Of a stretch of DNA of 38,628 nucleotides, positions 14,670 through 23,687 are shown piece by piece. The position numbers were made by a program, and so were the translations under genes. Where the stretch lies: positions 1 to 38,628 of IMG/VR virus record IMGVR_UViG_3300038682_000178. One strand, 5' to 3'. Source of the DNA: a virus. The notes below the pieces were generated by a model that had not been told where the DNA came from, did no database searches, and saw only the letters and a list, made by a program, of their open reading frames with translations. Every line of letters begins with the position of its first letter. Positions within the stretch are counted from its first letter, which is position 1.

Positions 14670-15686
14670 TTAAACTACGCGTGCTTCGGCGTTTGTGATG
14701 GTGTCGACGAGGCGAACTGGGATGCCCAGGAAGCGGGTTGTAAAAATGCTGCCACCGAACTGGTTTAAAGCCGGCTCAACAGTTACCGCGCTAGACGACT
14801 TATCTAAGCCGATAAGCCGCAGGTGTGACGCAACAGTACGATTGACATAAAAAACAGGTTTAATTCCTGTTAGCATTGGCATTCTATCTATTGCTCTGCT
14901 CATCATTTTTATGATTGAAGTTGATGCTGTTGTCGCCTGCGTCCCTGTTAAGCCGACAAGGTCAGAGACGTCGATATTCGCAATCCGAACACCGTAGCGC
15001 CAGTCCTTAACCATTAGCCCGTTTTTCCACTTCCAGATATCTTTATACGCTCTAAATAAATTACCTTCACTGTCAGCAACATCATCAAGGCCTAGATCCT
15101 CGTGGCTCAACCCAGCCTTAGACCCCTTGGGGAAAATTCCATAAATAGTGTTGTCACCCCAGCCAACAAGAAGAATTGACGTATTGTCTGAGCCGGTTCC
15201 GCCTGCATCAAGGATGTTAGCGGCATTTGGCGCGCTGAGATCATTATAACGAGACATAAACCCGACATATTCCTCCGGGTTTGCAGATGTGCCGTAAACC
15301 AGCGTGGTTGCCTGCGCTTGGTTCATTGCCTCTAAAAAAGCATCGGCCTCGGATAATCGCGTGCTTGCTACGTTCCCGTTAAGCTCAGCAATATCCTGAT
15401 CTACGTGCGATCTAGCCTCCAAGCTTGCTGTTGATTCTGTGATCTGAGCAGTTGTAGATTTGCTCGACGGAACACCTTGGTTCGTCATCCTGTAATATGC
15501 GGTAGGCAATCCAGTCCGAATTGGCTGCTGGTCGCCTGTCGGTAGATTGCCCTCTTTAAATAGCATGTCCGTCAGAATTTCATTTTTCTGACCCAGAAGC
15601 TCGGCAATTTTCTCCGCCTTTCCGTTTGGATCTGTACGTTTAGCCCAGTCCGCCAGCGTCATTGCGGTGTTTGATAGTGTAGCCAT
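14670..15686 (-). CDS. Major capsid protein, BPP-1/Bbp17-like (338 aa)
   Basis: The N-terminus MTLADWAKRTDPNGKAEKIAELLGQKNEILTDMLFKEGNLPTG and the following RTGLPTAYYRMTNQGVPSSKSTTAQITE are characteristic of the HK97-fold coat proteins of BPP-1-like podoviruses. Later segments (GWGDNTIYGIFPKGSKAGLSHEDLG; FYVNRTVASHLRLIG; FLGIPVRLVDTI) agree. Length fits (about 330 aa, no delta domain). Assembly should be guided by the separate scaffold encoded immediately upstream. Confidence 0.88.
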   Translation of the reverse strand: MATLSNTAMTLADWAKRTDPNGKAEKIAELLGQKNEILTDMLFKEGNLPTGDQQPIRTGLPTAYYRMTNQGVPSSKSTTAQITESTASLEARSHVDQDIAELNGNVASTRLSEADAFLEAMNQAQATTLVYGTSANPEEYVGFMSRYNDLSAPNAANILDAGGTGSDNTSILLVGWGDNTIYGIFPKGSKAGLSHEDLGLDDVADSEGNLFRAYKDIWKWKNGLMVKDWRYGVRIANIDVSDLVGLTGTQATTASTSIIKMMSRAIDRMPMLTGIKPVFYVNRTVASHLRLIGLDKSSSAVTVEPALNQFGGSIFTTRFLGIPVRLVDTITNAEARVV

Positions 15687-15698
15687 AATTAAAACCTC

Positions 15699-16601
15699 TT
15701 ATTTCCCGTAAAATAGTTGCTCTGCTGTTTTTGGTGCTGCTGTTTTTGGTTGAGCTTTTGGTTTAGTCTGCAATGGCACTTTCTTTACCTGCTTTTTAAG
15801 CTCGGCGGTCTTCTTCTGTAATGCGTCGTACTTCGCCGCTTTTTGAATAGCCATTAAAACCTTGTGATTCAAGATTCCAGCAACTTCTTCATTGGTAAAT
15901 CCAGCTTTGCCGAAATACCCGTTAATCAGCTTAACGTCAGTGTTGTACTGATCAGTGACTTGACCCTCATTGTCAATCCACCCCGGATTTGCTTCGAACA
16001 GCTTAACCTGCTCCGCCTGAGCCTTGGCTAATTTGCTCGTTTCAGCCGCTTCTGCTATTTGCGCCCGTATAGCATCAACTTCCCCTTTGCTTTTCGTAAT
16101 CTCGTCATCCGAGAGATAACCATCACTCTGCAGAGTGGCAATAAGTAATTCAGCGCTTGACAGTGCTGCCTCTAAAGCCGTGCTTTTTGTCGTTAGCTCG
16201 GCCTCTTTGGCTAGATTATCCTTTTCGCGCTTTGAATCAACTTGCCTCTTCTGCGTATAGTCCTGCTCAAGCATTTGCTGCTTCTTCATCGTGCGGATAT
16301 CGTCAAGACTGAGTTGCTCACCATCTAAATCAAGATAGAGAGTCTCCTCCTCTTCGGATTCGCCTTCAGTTTCTTCATCATTGCCGGTGGACTCTTCTGC
16401 ATCTACCTCGCTAGAATCAATCTCTTGACCTTGCTCAGTTTCAGCAGGCTCCGAATCATCGGAGTTGTCAGCAGTCCCTGCTGTTTCAGCAACATCATCA
16501 GCAGTTGGCTCTATTTCAGGCTCTGCCTCTGGCTGCACTGGTTCTTGCTTGCCGTAGAATGCTTCTTCAGTGCTCATTTCTGGGCTTGCTGTATCAGTCA
16601 T
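15699..16601 (-). CDS. Scaffold protein (300 aa)
   Basis: Residues 1-95 are extremely acidic (EPEIEPTADDVAE, EESTGNDEETEGESEEEE), followed by LYLDLDGEQLSLDDIRTMKKQQMLEQDYTQKRQ, a motif typical of podoviral scaffolds, a long central coiled coil (about 110-200), and a basic Lys/Pro-rich C-terminus (KKQVKKVPLQTKPKAQPK). The basic end is the expected capsid-binding element. Curiously FYGK occurs both near the N-terminus (EEAFYGKQE) and at the extreme C-terminus (EQLFYGK). Confidence 0.82.
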   Translation of the reverse strand: MTDTASPEMSTEEAFYGKQEPVQPEAEPEIEPTADDVAETAGTADNSDDSEPAETEQGQEIDSSEVDAEESTGNDEETEGESEEEETLYLDLDGEQLSLDDIRTMKKQQMLEQDYTQKRQVDSKREKDNLAKEAELTTKSTALEAALSSAELLIATLQSDGYLSDDEITKSKGEVDAIRAQIAEAAETSKLAKAQAEQVKLFEANPGWIDNEGQVTDQYNTDVKLINGYFGKAGFTNEEVAGILNHKVLMAIQKAAKYDALQKKTAELKKQVKKVPLQTKPKAQPKTAAPKTAEQLFYGK

Positions 16602-16622
16602 CTATTAAGTCTCTCTTTTTAA

Positions 16623-16892
16623 TTAGTTTAGCCTATTAATCGCCGCATCTCCACGACTTATATGCTTCTCAAAATACTTCTCAAGAACAGCAAGATTCTT
16701 GTATGTCCTGTGCGCCTCTTGCAAGTCCTCAATTTGATTTGACCCAATACTTTCAAACTTCTTTAGCAATTCAGATTTCATCTCAAGAAATGCGTTCTGA
16801 AACGGAGCGCTATTAAGCACCATTCGGCATTGCGCTCCGTATGACGCATCAGCTGCAAGCTTCAGCCTCTTTTCCTCTTCTGTTACTTTCAA
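16623..16892 (-). CDS. Small helical protein between portal and scaffold (89 aa)
   Basis: An 89-aa, predicted all-helical protein (EEEKRLKLAADASYGAQCRMVLNSAPFQNAFLEMKSEL...) that overlaps the portal stop by 4 bp. Similar-sized helical proteins occupy this place in many BPP-1-like phages; function unknown. A role in procapsid assembly is inferred from position only. Confidence 0.65.
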   Translation of the reverse strand: MKVTEEEKRLKLAADASYGAQCRMVLNSAPFQNAFLEMKSELLKKFESIGSNQIEDLQEAHRTYKNLAVLEKYFEKHISRGDAAINRLN

Positions 16893-19006
16893 ACAACACC
16901 CCCCGGTACATCCTTTCCTGATTCAAGTTCTAGTTTGGTTAGCTCTATTATCTTGTCTTGTTCGAATTGATCCGAGTCTTGCGATTGCGACTGCTGAAAC
17001 TGCCCTGCTGCCTGAGCTGTTTTAATGTCAAACTGCCGCCTATCTTCTTTCAACTTAGCCGCAGCCAGGCTTTGCTTGCCCTGCTCTTTAGCCATAGATA
17101 ATTCTTCTTTAAGCTGGGTTATCTGGGCTTGAGATTGAGCCTTGACCATCTCCGCTTCTGCTAGCGGATTCTTCTGCTGCAGCTGATCAAGCTGTATTTG
17201 CATTTGCTGTAGAGCCAGTTTCATCTGCTCATTCTCTGCCCGTATCAGCTTATCAGGCTGATCAGGATTGTTGAAGTGTCGCGCAACGTCAGAAATGCCA
17301 AGGCCTTTCAGCATAGTTTCAATTGTATTGAATTTGGTTTTCTCATCAACAAGCGGCGAGCCTGTTTGCTGCAACTGCAGGGTCAGATTGAGCACTGCGG
17401 ACATGGTCTCAACAATGTGATCCTCATCACCTGCGCCTAGGCCAACTTTAACGTCGGCTGAATGATCATACTTCCACGACGATGGGTCAAACCTTAGCGG
17501 CTCACCTGTAGCCCTAATCTCTTGCTCTGAGTTCTGAAAATGCTTAGCCAGCCAAATAACCCCCTCATACAACTGACGGTAAAACACTTCTGCAATATTC
17601 CTTGCGACCAGCTCGGTCTTGCCTTTGCCTTCACTCCGGACACCCTCGAACCGTGTTGCTGTCTCGTCGTTGAAATCATCAGACCTCAATCCCTGACTCG
17701 CCATTATAGTTCCTGTGGTTTGAGCTTTTCTGCCGGCCTGGTACTGCAGTAACATTAGCGTCTTGTCACCAACGTACGGTATCTGTATTGGGAACATTGA
17801 TTGACCAGGGTTATTGCGACCATTTACCCGTATGCCGCCACCGTGCTCCATATCGAACAGGTCGTCTTCATCAACGTCCTCGTTATATGCAATTCTAGGC
17901 ATGTTGACAGCGTAGGCATTATCAAACATGCCACGCATTAACGACGTGTTCTGTCTTGCAAAAGGAGCAGCCTGCTCTGCTATTGATCTGCCTATTGCTC
18001 TATGCGGCATTATTATAGCTGATCCAATAGCGTATGGAACATGGTCAAACGGCTCGTTAATTAGAACGACATCACCGCCGTACATCACATAACGACGCTC
18101 TGCTATTCCGTCGCCGTCATAATCAATGCGAGGGTAACGATTCTTAATCAAAACCTCTTCACTAGCCCAGCTTGGGGCATATTCAATATCCTCCCCGCCT
18201 TGGTCGGCATCCCTGATATCTTCAATTCTTCCTGGACCATCATTTTGCGCACCGGCAAGCGGGATTTTATTAACTTCGGCTTTGCCAAAACCCATGGCGA
18301 CCAAATCACCGCGAGTCATCACGGAATCATCGCCAACAATATCAGCGTCATCCTTGCTTTTGGCATTGCGAGTTATGACAAAGCATTCAGTCGGAACCCC
18401 GGCAATTTTGATTGCCTGTGTATTGCGCATAACTTTGAAAGAAAAATCAATAGGGTCGGCATTGACAGTGAAATCGCCAGACTTATCGATTATTTCAACA
18501 CTCTCAACCTCTTCGTCTTCCAGCGTGGCCATCACTGCTGCCAGCTCTTCAGCCGTAGTTGCTGTGTACGTTTCGGTAATCGCCTCCTTTTTATCCTCAA
18601 TAAAATACTTAACCACTCCGAACTTCTGGACAAGAATATCTTTCAATGCACTGAACTGTGTTAAGTAAGAATCATCCTGACCTCTAATTAACCAATCCGC
18701 ATAAAGCGACTTCTGATCAGCCTCTTTTACATCTTCTTTGCTGTCGGGGTCACGAGGTTTAAACTTGATAATGTCACCAGGACCAAGAAACACCCTGGCC
18801 ATCGATACCATATAAGACTCTACGGTGTCCTCAACATCATTCGATATTACTGAAGAAAGCTCCGGCTGTTCATCACCGTACGGATTACTCAAATACCGGT
18901 CGAGAAGTTCGGCGTTCTCGGCCATAAACTCGCCGTTATACTTAGCTGCATCCTTGCTCATTGCTTCCAGATCGCTTACTAGCGCTGAATCACTCATGTG
19001 TTGCAT
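16889..19006 (-). CDS. Portal protein, P22-type (705 aa)
   Basis: A P22-like portal by length (P22: 725 aa) and pattern: N-terminal helices, PELSSVISNDVEDTVESYMVSMARVFLGPGDIIKFKPRDPDS (about 48-90), an acidic insertion (ATLEDEEVESVEI), FDHVPYAIGSAIIMPHRAIGRSIAEQAAPFARQNTSLMRGMFDNAYAV, and a C-terminal Gln-rich coiled coil (from about 590: LALQQMQIQLDQLQQKN) corresponding to the barrel. It forms the dodecameric DNA entry and exit ring. The ATG overlaps the TerL stop (TAATG); an internal ATG three codons later lacks a ribosome-binding site. Confidence 0.87.
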   Translation of the reverse strand: MQHMSDSALVSDLEAMSKDAAKYNGEFMAENAELLDRYLSNPYGDEQPELSSVISNDVEDTVESYMVSMARVFLGPGDIIKFKPRDPDSKEDVKEADQKSLYADWLIRGQDDSYLTQFSALKDILVQKFGVVKYFIEDKKEAITETYTATTAEELAAVMATLEDEEVESVEIIDKSGDFTVNADPIDFSFKVMRNTQAIKIAGVPTECFVITRNAKSKDDADIVGDDSVMTRGDLVAMGFGKAEVNKIPLAGAQNDGPGRIEDIRDADQGGEDIEYAPSWASEEVLIKNRYPRIDYDGDGIAERRYVMYGGDVVLINEPFDHVPYAIGSAIIMPHRAIGRSIAEQAAPFARQNTSLMRGMFDNAYAVNMPRIAYNEDVDEDDLFDMEHGGGIRVNGRNNPGQSMFPIQIPYVGDKTLMLLQYQAGRKAQTTGTIMASQGLRSDDFNDETATRFEGVRSEGKGKTELVARNIAEVFYRQLYEGVIWLAKHFQNSEQEIRATGEPLRFDPSSWKYDHSADVKVGLGAGDEDHIVETMSAVLNLTLQLQQTGSPLVDEKTKFNTIETMLKGLGISDVARHFNNPDQPDKLIRAENEQMKLALQQMQIQLDQLQQKNPLAEAEMVKAQSQAQITQLKEELSMAKEQGKQSLAAAKLKEDRRQFDIKTAQAAGQFQQSQSQDSDQFEQDKIIELTKLELESGKDVPGGVV

Positions 19007-20541
19007 TACACTACGACCCTTCGTTTGTGTGTTCGCGGCGTTTTTATTGTAACCGGCTCAGTAAATGTTAAAGCCCCTGCGTCACCGTAATCGGGGCTAA
19101 AACCAAATTCTTTCTTAATTTTATCTTTCGATCTTAATACGCGTCTGTCATTCGAGTCTCTATCATACGGCGAGGCGCATAGATCAGCCTGCAACTCGTC
19201 ACTGTCAGGTATTGAAACCGGAAGGCTTTCGTCACAAAGCCAGTCAGCCATCTCACCCCATATCTCGTTTCTCTTGTTCTTGTATTTTACAGGATTTAAC
19301 GGTGAAGATCCAAAATGCACAGATTTAACCCTATCCTTATATCCCAGCTCGTGCAGTCTATCTACTATATCTGCGCCTGAGCCAAAATCGATAAACATTC
19401 TATCGGGTATTTTTCCTGCGTCTGAGTCAACAGCGTCTAGAATTCTTTTACATATAGAGACGTTCTTCCCGAGTGAGTTGCACTGCTCACCTTTGTACGA
19501 CTCCATGCCGTACATTCTACGCCCATGTCTTCTAATTATAGCAAACCTATCCCCTCCCCTCGAGGGATCAACACCGACGACTAGCGGGCCGCTGCCAGTA
19601 GATTTATCAGCCCTTGCCTTCATGCAGTGCTCAGCCTGTATCAACCCATCTCCGCCAGATACCTGGAACGCCTCCGCTGCATTCATCGGGTACTCTTGCT
19701 TAAACGCCTTTTCCCCATCAACACCATCAGTCGTTAGCTCTGCTATCTTCACCCTGCGCCAGTACATTTGACCAGGGCTTAGCTTATACATCTCCCTTAG
19801 CGGCTCTTCTTCCCGCGTGAGCTTGAAGCCTTCGGGCGGCTCCTTAGTGTATTCCCTCTGCCAAAACCATGGTACAAATATAGCCTCGAACTCACTAAGC
19901 CCTTTCTCTGCTAATTTCCATTGCTCGTGAAAGAAGTTCCCGACACCGTTTGCCGTCGATTCCCATATTACTTCAGATCCTGCGGCGTCTGGAACTGCCT
20001 GCATAATCCCTTTCGTGTGCTCGCTGGCATTCATCCAGAACGCAACCTCAGAGCCATGAAAGTATTGTATGGTTTGGCCGCGACCTACCGCTTTATTCCC
20101 AGCCGTTCCTATTTTATAACCCGAGTCTAGCGCGCTGAACTGAAGCTCTTTTGCGTTTGACGCCCCGAGGGACGGCTTTGCAAATTCAGGAAGATTCTCA
20201 TAATACCGCTCTGTCATCTCAAACAGCGCGTTTGTTGACTCTCCGTCATGAGTGAGAATGAAAGCTCTTACACCCTTATTGTGAGTTACTCGCCAAATAT
20301 ACCGCCCTTCGACGTAAGTGGACGCGCCCTGCTGCCTCCCCTTAAGAATGATTGCTCTAGCCTTTCCTGTGCGCTCTATCTGATCCTGTATTCTTGAATG
20401 GATGTACTTCTGGGCATCATTAAGAACAAGCGGGCGCACGCCGTCGCCCTTGGTTCTTATGTAAAGGCAGTTTCTTGCGTAGAACTCAAAGTCTGTTAAA
20501 AGTCTTCTGCGCTTGTCGCTCAAGACAGTGACTCTATCCAC
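19006..20541 (-). CDS. terL: Terminase large subunit (511 aa)
   Basis: ATPase domain: Walker A GRQQGAST (68-75) and a Walker B-like segment YFHGSEVAFW (160-169), where the usual acidic pair is replaced by S-E so E165 is the likely catalytic acid; coupling motif near WESTANG (193-199). Nuclease domain with three acidic positions: GVDPSRGGD (D325), MFIDFGSGAD (D384) and PDYGDAGAL (D486). It would package DNA into the procapsid; the circular map fits headful cutting. It overlaps TerS by 22 bp and portal by the TAATG junction. Confidence 0.9.
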   Translation of the reverse strand: MDRVTVLSDKRRRLLTDFEFYARNCLYIRTKGDGVRPLVLNDAQKYIHSRIQDQIERTGKARAIILKGRQQGASTYVEGRYIWRVTHNKGVRAFILTHDGESTNALFEMTERYYENLPEFAKPSLGASNAKELQFSALDSGYKIGTAGNKAVGRGQTIQYFHGSEVAFWMNASEHTKGIMQAVPDAAGSEVIWESTANGVGNFFHEQWKLAEKGLSEFEAIFVPWFWQREYTKEPPEGFKLTREEEPLREMYKLSPGQMYWRRVKIAELTTDGVDGEKAFKQEYPMNAAEAFQVSGGDGLIQAEHCMKARADKSTGSGPLVVGVDPSRGGDRFAIIRRHGRRMYGMESYKGEQCNSLGKNVSICKRILDAVDSDAGKIPDRMFIDFGSGADIVDRLHELGYKDRVKSVHFGSSPLNPVKYKNKRNEIWGEMADWLCDESLPVSIPDSDELQADLCASPYDRDSNDRRVLRSKDKIKKEFGFSPDYGDAGALTFTEPVTIKTPRTHKRRVVV

Positions 20542-20954
20542 TGATCATGGGTCAGGTGTAACGCTCCGGACAGCTCAGTCTCTTGCTTGTCGGTAAATAA
20601 TTTAAGATGTTTACCTAGCAGCTCAAGCGCTTTATTCGCCCCGCTGTGCTCGAACCTGTACTCCCCGCTGGCTTCGCCATCCTTACTGACAACCTGCTCT
20701 GACTGCATGCATCGATCAGCAATAGATTTAAGGCTTGTAAGAACGTAATCTGCGTCGATCTCAACCCTTTTGTTGCGTTCTTCGTGCAGTTCAGCCAAAC
20801 GTGCCGCTATCAAAGGTTTTGTTAGGTTTTCAGCCCCTATGGCCTGGGCTGTTTTTTCACTGTAGCCAGCCCTGATAGCTGCCTGTGTTGCATTGAGGTC
20901 TACTATGTATTCTCTGCAGAATAGGTCTTGTTTTGCTGTTAGGTTCTTCGCCAT
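20520..20954 (-). CDS. terS: Terminase small subunit (144 aa)
   Basis: The N-terminal helix-turn-helix LTAKQDLFCREYIVDLNATQAAIRAGYSEKTAQAIGAENLTKPLIAARLAELHEER (residues 4-60) is the typical Terminase_2/phage TerS signature; the rest is an oligomerisation helix and tail. It would recognise pac DNA and regulate TerL. Directly upstream of its start is a pair of 19-bp direct repeats (20960-21003), a candidate binding site. Confidence 0.88.
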   Translation of the reverse strand: MAKNLTAKQDLFCREYIVDLNATQAAIRAGYSEKTAQAIGAENLTKPLIAARLAELHEERNKRVEIDADYVLTSLKSIADRCMQSEQVVSKDGEASGEYRFEHSGANKALELLGKHLKLFTDKQETELSGALHLTHDQWIESLS

Positions 20955-20959
20955 AACTT

Positions 20960-21003
20960 GAGTCCTCTGAGGTTGCTCAAGCGCGAGTCCTTATAGGTTG
21001 CTC
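20960..21003. repeat. Tandem 19-bp direct repeat before terS
   Basis: Two copies at 20960-20978 and 20985-21003, period 25 bp. On the minus strand each reads GAGCAACCTNNNAGGACTC; only the central three bases differ. The downstream copy includes the GAGG of the terS ribosome-binding site. Phage pac sites often lie in or near terS, so this could be a packaging or TerS-autoregulation site; the function is inferred. Confidence 0.75.
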
Positions 21004-21015
21004 GCACTGGATTGA

Positions 21016-21234
21016 TTAAAATTTCCCTTGTACTGCGCCGACTGTAAGGCTTGGAATAATTATTCTCACGCCGCAGCCTTTAAAGTGAATATCACCATTA
21101 ATGTCAGCTTGAAGCTTTATCTCATGCCCGCATGTCGTGCACAGCCTTAGCTCCTTTCCGTGACGCTCGACCCTTTCAATCGTGCGCCCAGTGAGCGATT
21201 CAGTTATTTTCCCCTCGCTTTCGTCGTATGTCAT
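21016..21234 (-). CDS. Small putative zinc-ribbon protein (72 aa)
   Basis: Contains CTTCGH (32-37) and a single later cysteine in KGCGV (about residue 54), a partial zinc-finger-like arrangement in a beta-rich 72-aa protein. Second half: IKLQADINGDIHFKGCGVRIIIPSL. It sits between terS and a virion accessory gene; no family recognised and no function assigned. Confidence 0.6.
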   Translation of the reverse strand: MTYDESEGKITESLTGRTIERVERHGKELRLCTTCGHEIKLQADINGDIHFKGCGVRIIIPSLTVGAVQGKF

Positions 21235-21246
21235 TATACCCCCTGC

Positions 21247-21687
21247 TTATGCTATTCGAATAATTGCGTTTGAGGCATCAGCTGTTGGAAACTGAATAGT
21301 GAAGTCAGCCGCCGTTGATGTTTTATCACCACCGAAGTCGTGCACTTGAATCGATGCATCGGCTGTCGGCGTTGTTATTGAGTCGTTGTAGATAAGGCAA
21401 GATGCAGCTGTTATGGTTGCTGTTGACCATGTCGTGTCAGGGAAATCTGTTAGCGCAGTGGTTCCGCTTGATACTGGGTCTATGTTTGTTAATAGGTTGC
21501 CCTTTGCTGTGTAACCAGTCCCTACAACCTCGTTTGTCGCTGTGTAAGCGGTTGTTGCCGCGCCGTGAGTTGCTGTTGATGTATATAACGCAATCCTGAA
21601 CGAGTCGCCACCTGACGCCGCGAAATTATGCCGGCCAAACAATAGATCGACTTTATATGATGTGCATATTGCTGTTGTTGATGCCAT
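21247..21687 (-). CDS. Conserved phage virion-type protein (146 aa)
   Basis: Belongs to a recognisable family of phage proteins of about 140 aa with the pattern MASTTAICTSYK..LL.G.HNF, DSFRIALYTSTATHGAATTAYTATNEVVGTGYT, and a C-terminal DFTIQFPTADASNAIIRIA. These are common beside tail or virion genes; function is not established. Here it lies immediately downstream of the large LamG-repeat protein, probably in the same appendage module. Confidence 0.72.
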   Translation of the reverse strand: MASTTAICTSYKVDLLFGRHNFAASGGDSFRIALYTSTATHGAATTAYTATNEVVGTGYTAKGNLLTNIDPVSSGTTALTDFPDTTWSTATITAASCLIYNDSITTPTADASIQVHDFGGDKTSTAADFTIQFPTADASNAIIRIA

Positions 21688-21696
21688 TTTATACCT

Positions 21697-23340
21697 CTAC
21701 TGAATAATCCAGGTTGTCGTATTGTCTGCCTGGGTATTCCAGGTAGTTGATGTGTCTGGTTCTACTGTCCACGTTCCGCCTGTGTTTAATTTTAGCACAC
21801 CTTGTGCCGCCGTTGTTTCTTGCCCGTTTAGCGTGATTATATTAGCACTGATAATTGATATTGCGCCCTGCTCTGATTCTACCTGCTGCCCCGCCAGTGT
21901 TATTAGCTGTGGAAGCGCGACAGATACAGCGCCTTGGCCTGCAATTGATGCCTGACCGGAAATTGCTTGTGTAAATGGAATTGATAGCGACAGCGCGCCC
22001 TGATTTGCCGCTGCAGCCTGCCCTGTGAGTGCTACGGTTATAGCGCCTCCAGTTATAATTGATACTGCGCCTATCCCTGTGACGGACTCTTGCCCGCCTA
22101 GTGTGACGCTAGCATTCCCTGCAATGACAATAGATCCCTGCTGAGCTGCGGCCGCTTGCCCTGAAAGTGTTACATTTACACCCGCGCCGGTTGTTACCGC
22201 TATCACACCCTGCTGTGATGCCGACGCTTGACCTGCTATCGCGAGATTTATTCCGGCCGATACAGTTAATGAGCCTTGTCCTGATGTTGCTGACTGCCCA
22301 GTAAGCGCAACCGTTGTTCCTCCGCCTTGATCCTCCCAAGCAGAGTTTGTGCCCCAAAGCACTGTGGAAAAGTAGTTATCTTCTTCTGTTGAGATCCAGT
22401 CAGAGGATAAATAGCTCCGCCTAACTCTTGCCTCGCCAACTCTACCATCAAGCCTGAAAGCGGGGGCACCATCAGAATAATAGGTTCCAATTTTAAACGG
22501 CTGGTTTGCTGCTATAGACTCTCCGCCGGAAACTGGCGTTACAGAACCGAGCAGAGAGCCCGCCTCGTAACAGTCCAGCCTAGTCGCGTTTTGAGCAAGA
22601 GCTATACTAAGATCTGTTAATGTCGCTCTGGCTCCAACATCAAAGAAGTTCTCTGTTACGCCGTTTTTTGTAAAATATCTACGGCTTGATTGCAATGACG
22701 CCCAGTTAAAATCATTTACACTCGATCTGTTACCAAAAACACCTCTTGCCTCACTGGACTGATCTAAATTGACATTAGACTGCACCGTAAATGAGGTGTT
22801 CTCTATAAGAGCAGTTGATGATGCTAATTCTATTATCGTATCTTCATTAAAGTCTAGCCACACCCCACCCAATGGGTTTGTTGCTACGTTTGGAACAGAT
22901 GTGCCGACTATCAAAGATCCATCGTGTCCATTCCCTGTCGAGTCCACCCACGGCCCAACGGTTGTATTGTCTTGCAAGTGCAAAACTGCCGCGTAATCCT
23001 GCCAGACGTTATTCCTTCCGTAAGTGCCCGTCGCGGCAGGCTGCGAGGTTTCCGTGTCGTCAGCTTCTATGTACAGCGTTGCGCCTGTGAATGCCGACGA
23101 CATGCGAACATAAACAATAGCCTCCGGCGTGCCGCTTGACACAAACGACACAATCTCGACTGGCAGCTGTGTTGTTTTCGCGCTGCTAGTGTATGCGCGT
23201 AAATTACCGCCACCGTTCAATATCGCATTAGTTGAACCATCGATTGACGTTGCCGGAAAATCTGCTGTTTTCAACAGAACGACAAAACCGGCATGGGTGC
23301 CGGTTATAGTTGGAAGCGTTTTAGTAAAGCCGAAAGCCAC
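21697..23340 (-). CDS. DUF2341/LamG virion adhesin with eight C-terminal repeats (547 aa)
   Basis: The N-terminus (residues 1-110: VVLLKTADFPATSIDGSTNAILNGGGNLRAY...AIVYVRM) resembles the DUF2341 domain. Residues 115-330 resemble a concanavalin/LamG-like sandwich (WQDYAAVLHLQDNTTVGPWVDSTGNGHDG; GRVGEARVRRSYLSSDW). Residues about 341-515 are eight imperfect repeats of about 22 aa with the core xLxGQxxxxxxGxxxV, then TWxxxxDxxTTW motifs. This is probably a surface adhesin or fibre that binds glycans. Confidence 0.72.
   Translation of the reverse strand: MAFGFTKTLPTITGTHAGFVVLLKTADFPATSIDGSTNAILNGGGNLRAYTSSAKTTQLPVEIVSFVSSGTPEAIVYVRMSSAFTGATLYIEADDTETSQPAATGTYGRNNVWQDYAAVLHLQDNTTVGPWVDSTGNGHDGSLIVGTSVPNVATNPLGGVWLDFNEDTIIELASSTALIENTSFTVQSNVNLDQSSEARGVFGNRSSVNDFNWASLQSSRRYFTKNGVTENFFDVGARATLTDLSIALAQNATRLDCYEAGSLLGSVTPVSGGESIAANQPFKIGTYYSDGAPAFRLDGRVGEARVRRSYLSSDWISTEEDNYFSTVLWGTNSAWEDQGGGTTVALTGQSATSGQGSLTVSAGINLAIAGQASASQQGVIAVTTGAGVNVTLSGQAAAAQQGSIVIAGNASVTLGGQESVTGIGAVSIITGGAITVALTGQAAAANQGALSLSIPFTQAISGQASIAGQGAVSVALPQLITLAGQQVESEQGAISIISANIITLNGQETTAAQGVLKLNTGGTWTVEPDTSTTWNTQADNTTTWIIQ
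21795..22320 (-). repeat. Eight-unit coding repeat (about 66 bp per unit)
   Basis: Units share VALTGQSATSGQG, LAIAGQASASQQG, VTLSGQAAAAQQG, VTLGGQESVTGIG, VALTGQAAAANQG, QAISGQASIAGQG, ITLAGQQVESEQG and ITLNGQETTAAQG. The protein core is strongly conserved while DNA codons diverge, so the repeat is old or under selection. Unit number may vary among relatives. Confidence 0.85.
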
Positions 23341-23687
23341 TATTTATACCGCAGCTCTAGGCTTTCTTTTCCTGCATTCATCGTAGCAATCGTACTTCTC
23401 GCTGTCGCTTTTTCCGCATCGTCAGCAGTAAACAACTTACCTACGGTATTTAATGTCGCAAGCGGCGCAGGAAGGCCGGACATTACAGCGTGAAAATCCG
23501 CGACAACTTCTTCTATAAAATCAGTGCCGATGTCTGGGTTTGTCTCATTTTCGACAAGATAACCAGATATAACGGCCATTATGTCGGCGTTTTTCTGCAA
23601 AATAGAAATAGCGCTCGACACTTCTCTAATGATGTCGGCTTTCTCTTTCGTGATCCCTGCTGTCGTTCTGTTTGTTATAGCGCCCAC
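23340..23687 (-). CDS. Hypothetical protein of the adhesin module (115 aa)
   Basis: A 115-aa, mainly helical protein (TKEKADIIREVSSAISILQKNADIMAVISGYL; FIEEVVADFHAVMSGLPAPLATLNTVGKLF). It overlaps the large adhesin gene by one base, so the two are probably coupled. No family recognised. It could be an adhesin chaperone or connector. Confidence 0.6.
   Translation of the reverse strand: MGAITNRTTAGITKEKADIIREVSSAISILQKNADIMAVISGYLVENETNPDIGTDFIEEVVADFHAVMSGLPAPLATLNTVGKLFTADDAEKATARSTIATMNAGKESLELRYK

Noticed and set aside
18200-18668. Two overlapping plus-strand open frames within the portal gene
   Set aside because: Antisense to the portal coding sequence, with no coupling to other genes and no recognisable domain.
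20160-20541. Lambda-type cos site
   Set aside because: No cohesive-end motif can be recognised, and the circular map with P22-like genes fits headful packaging better.
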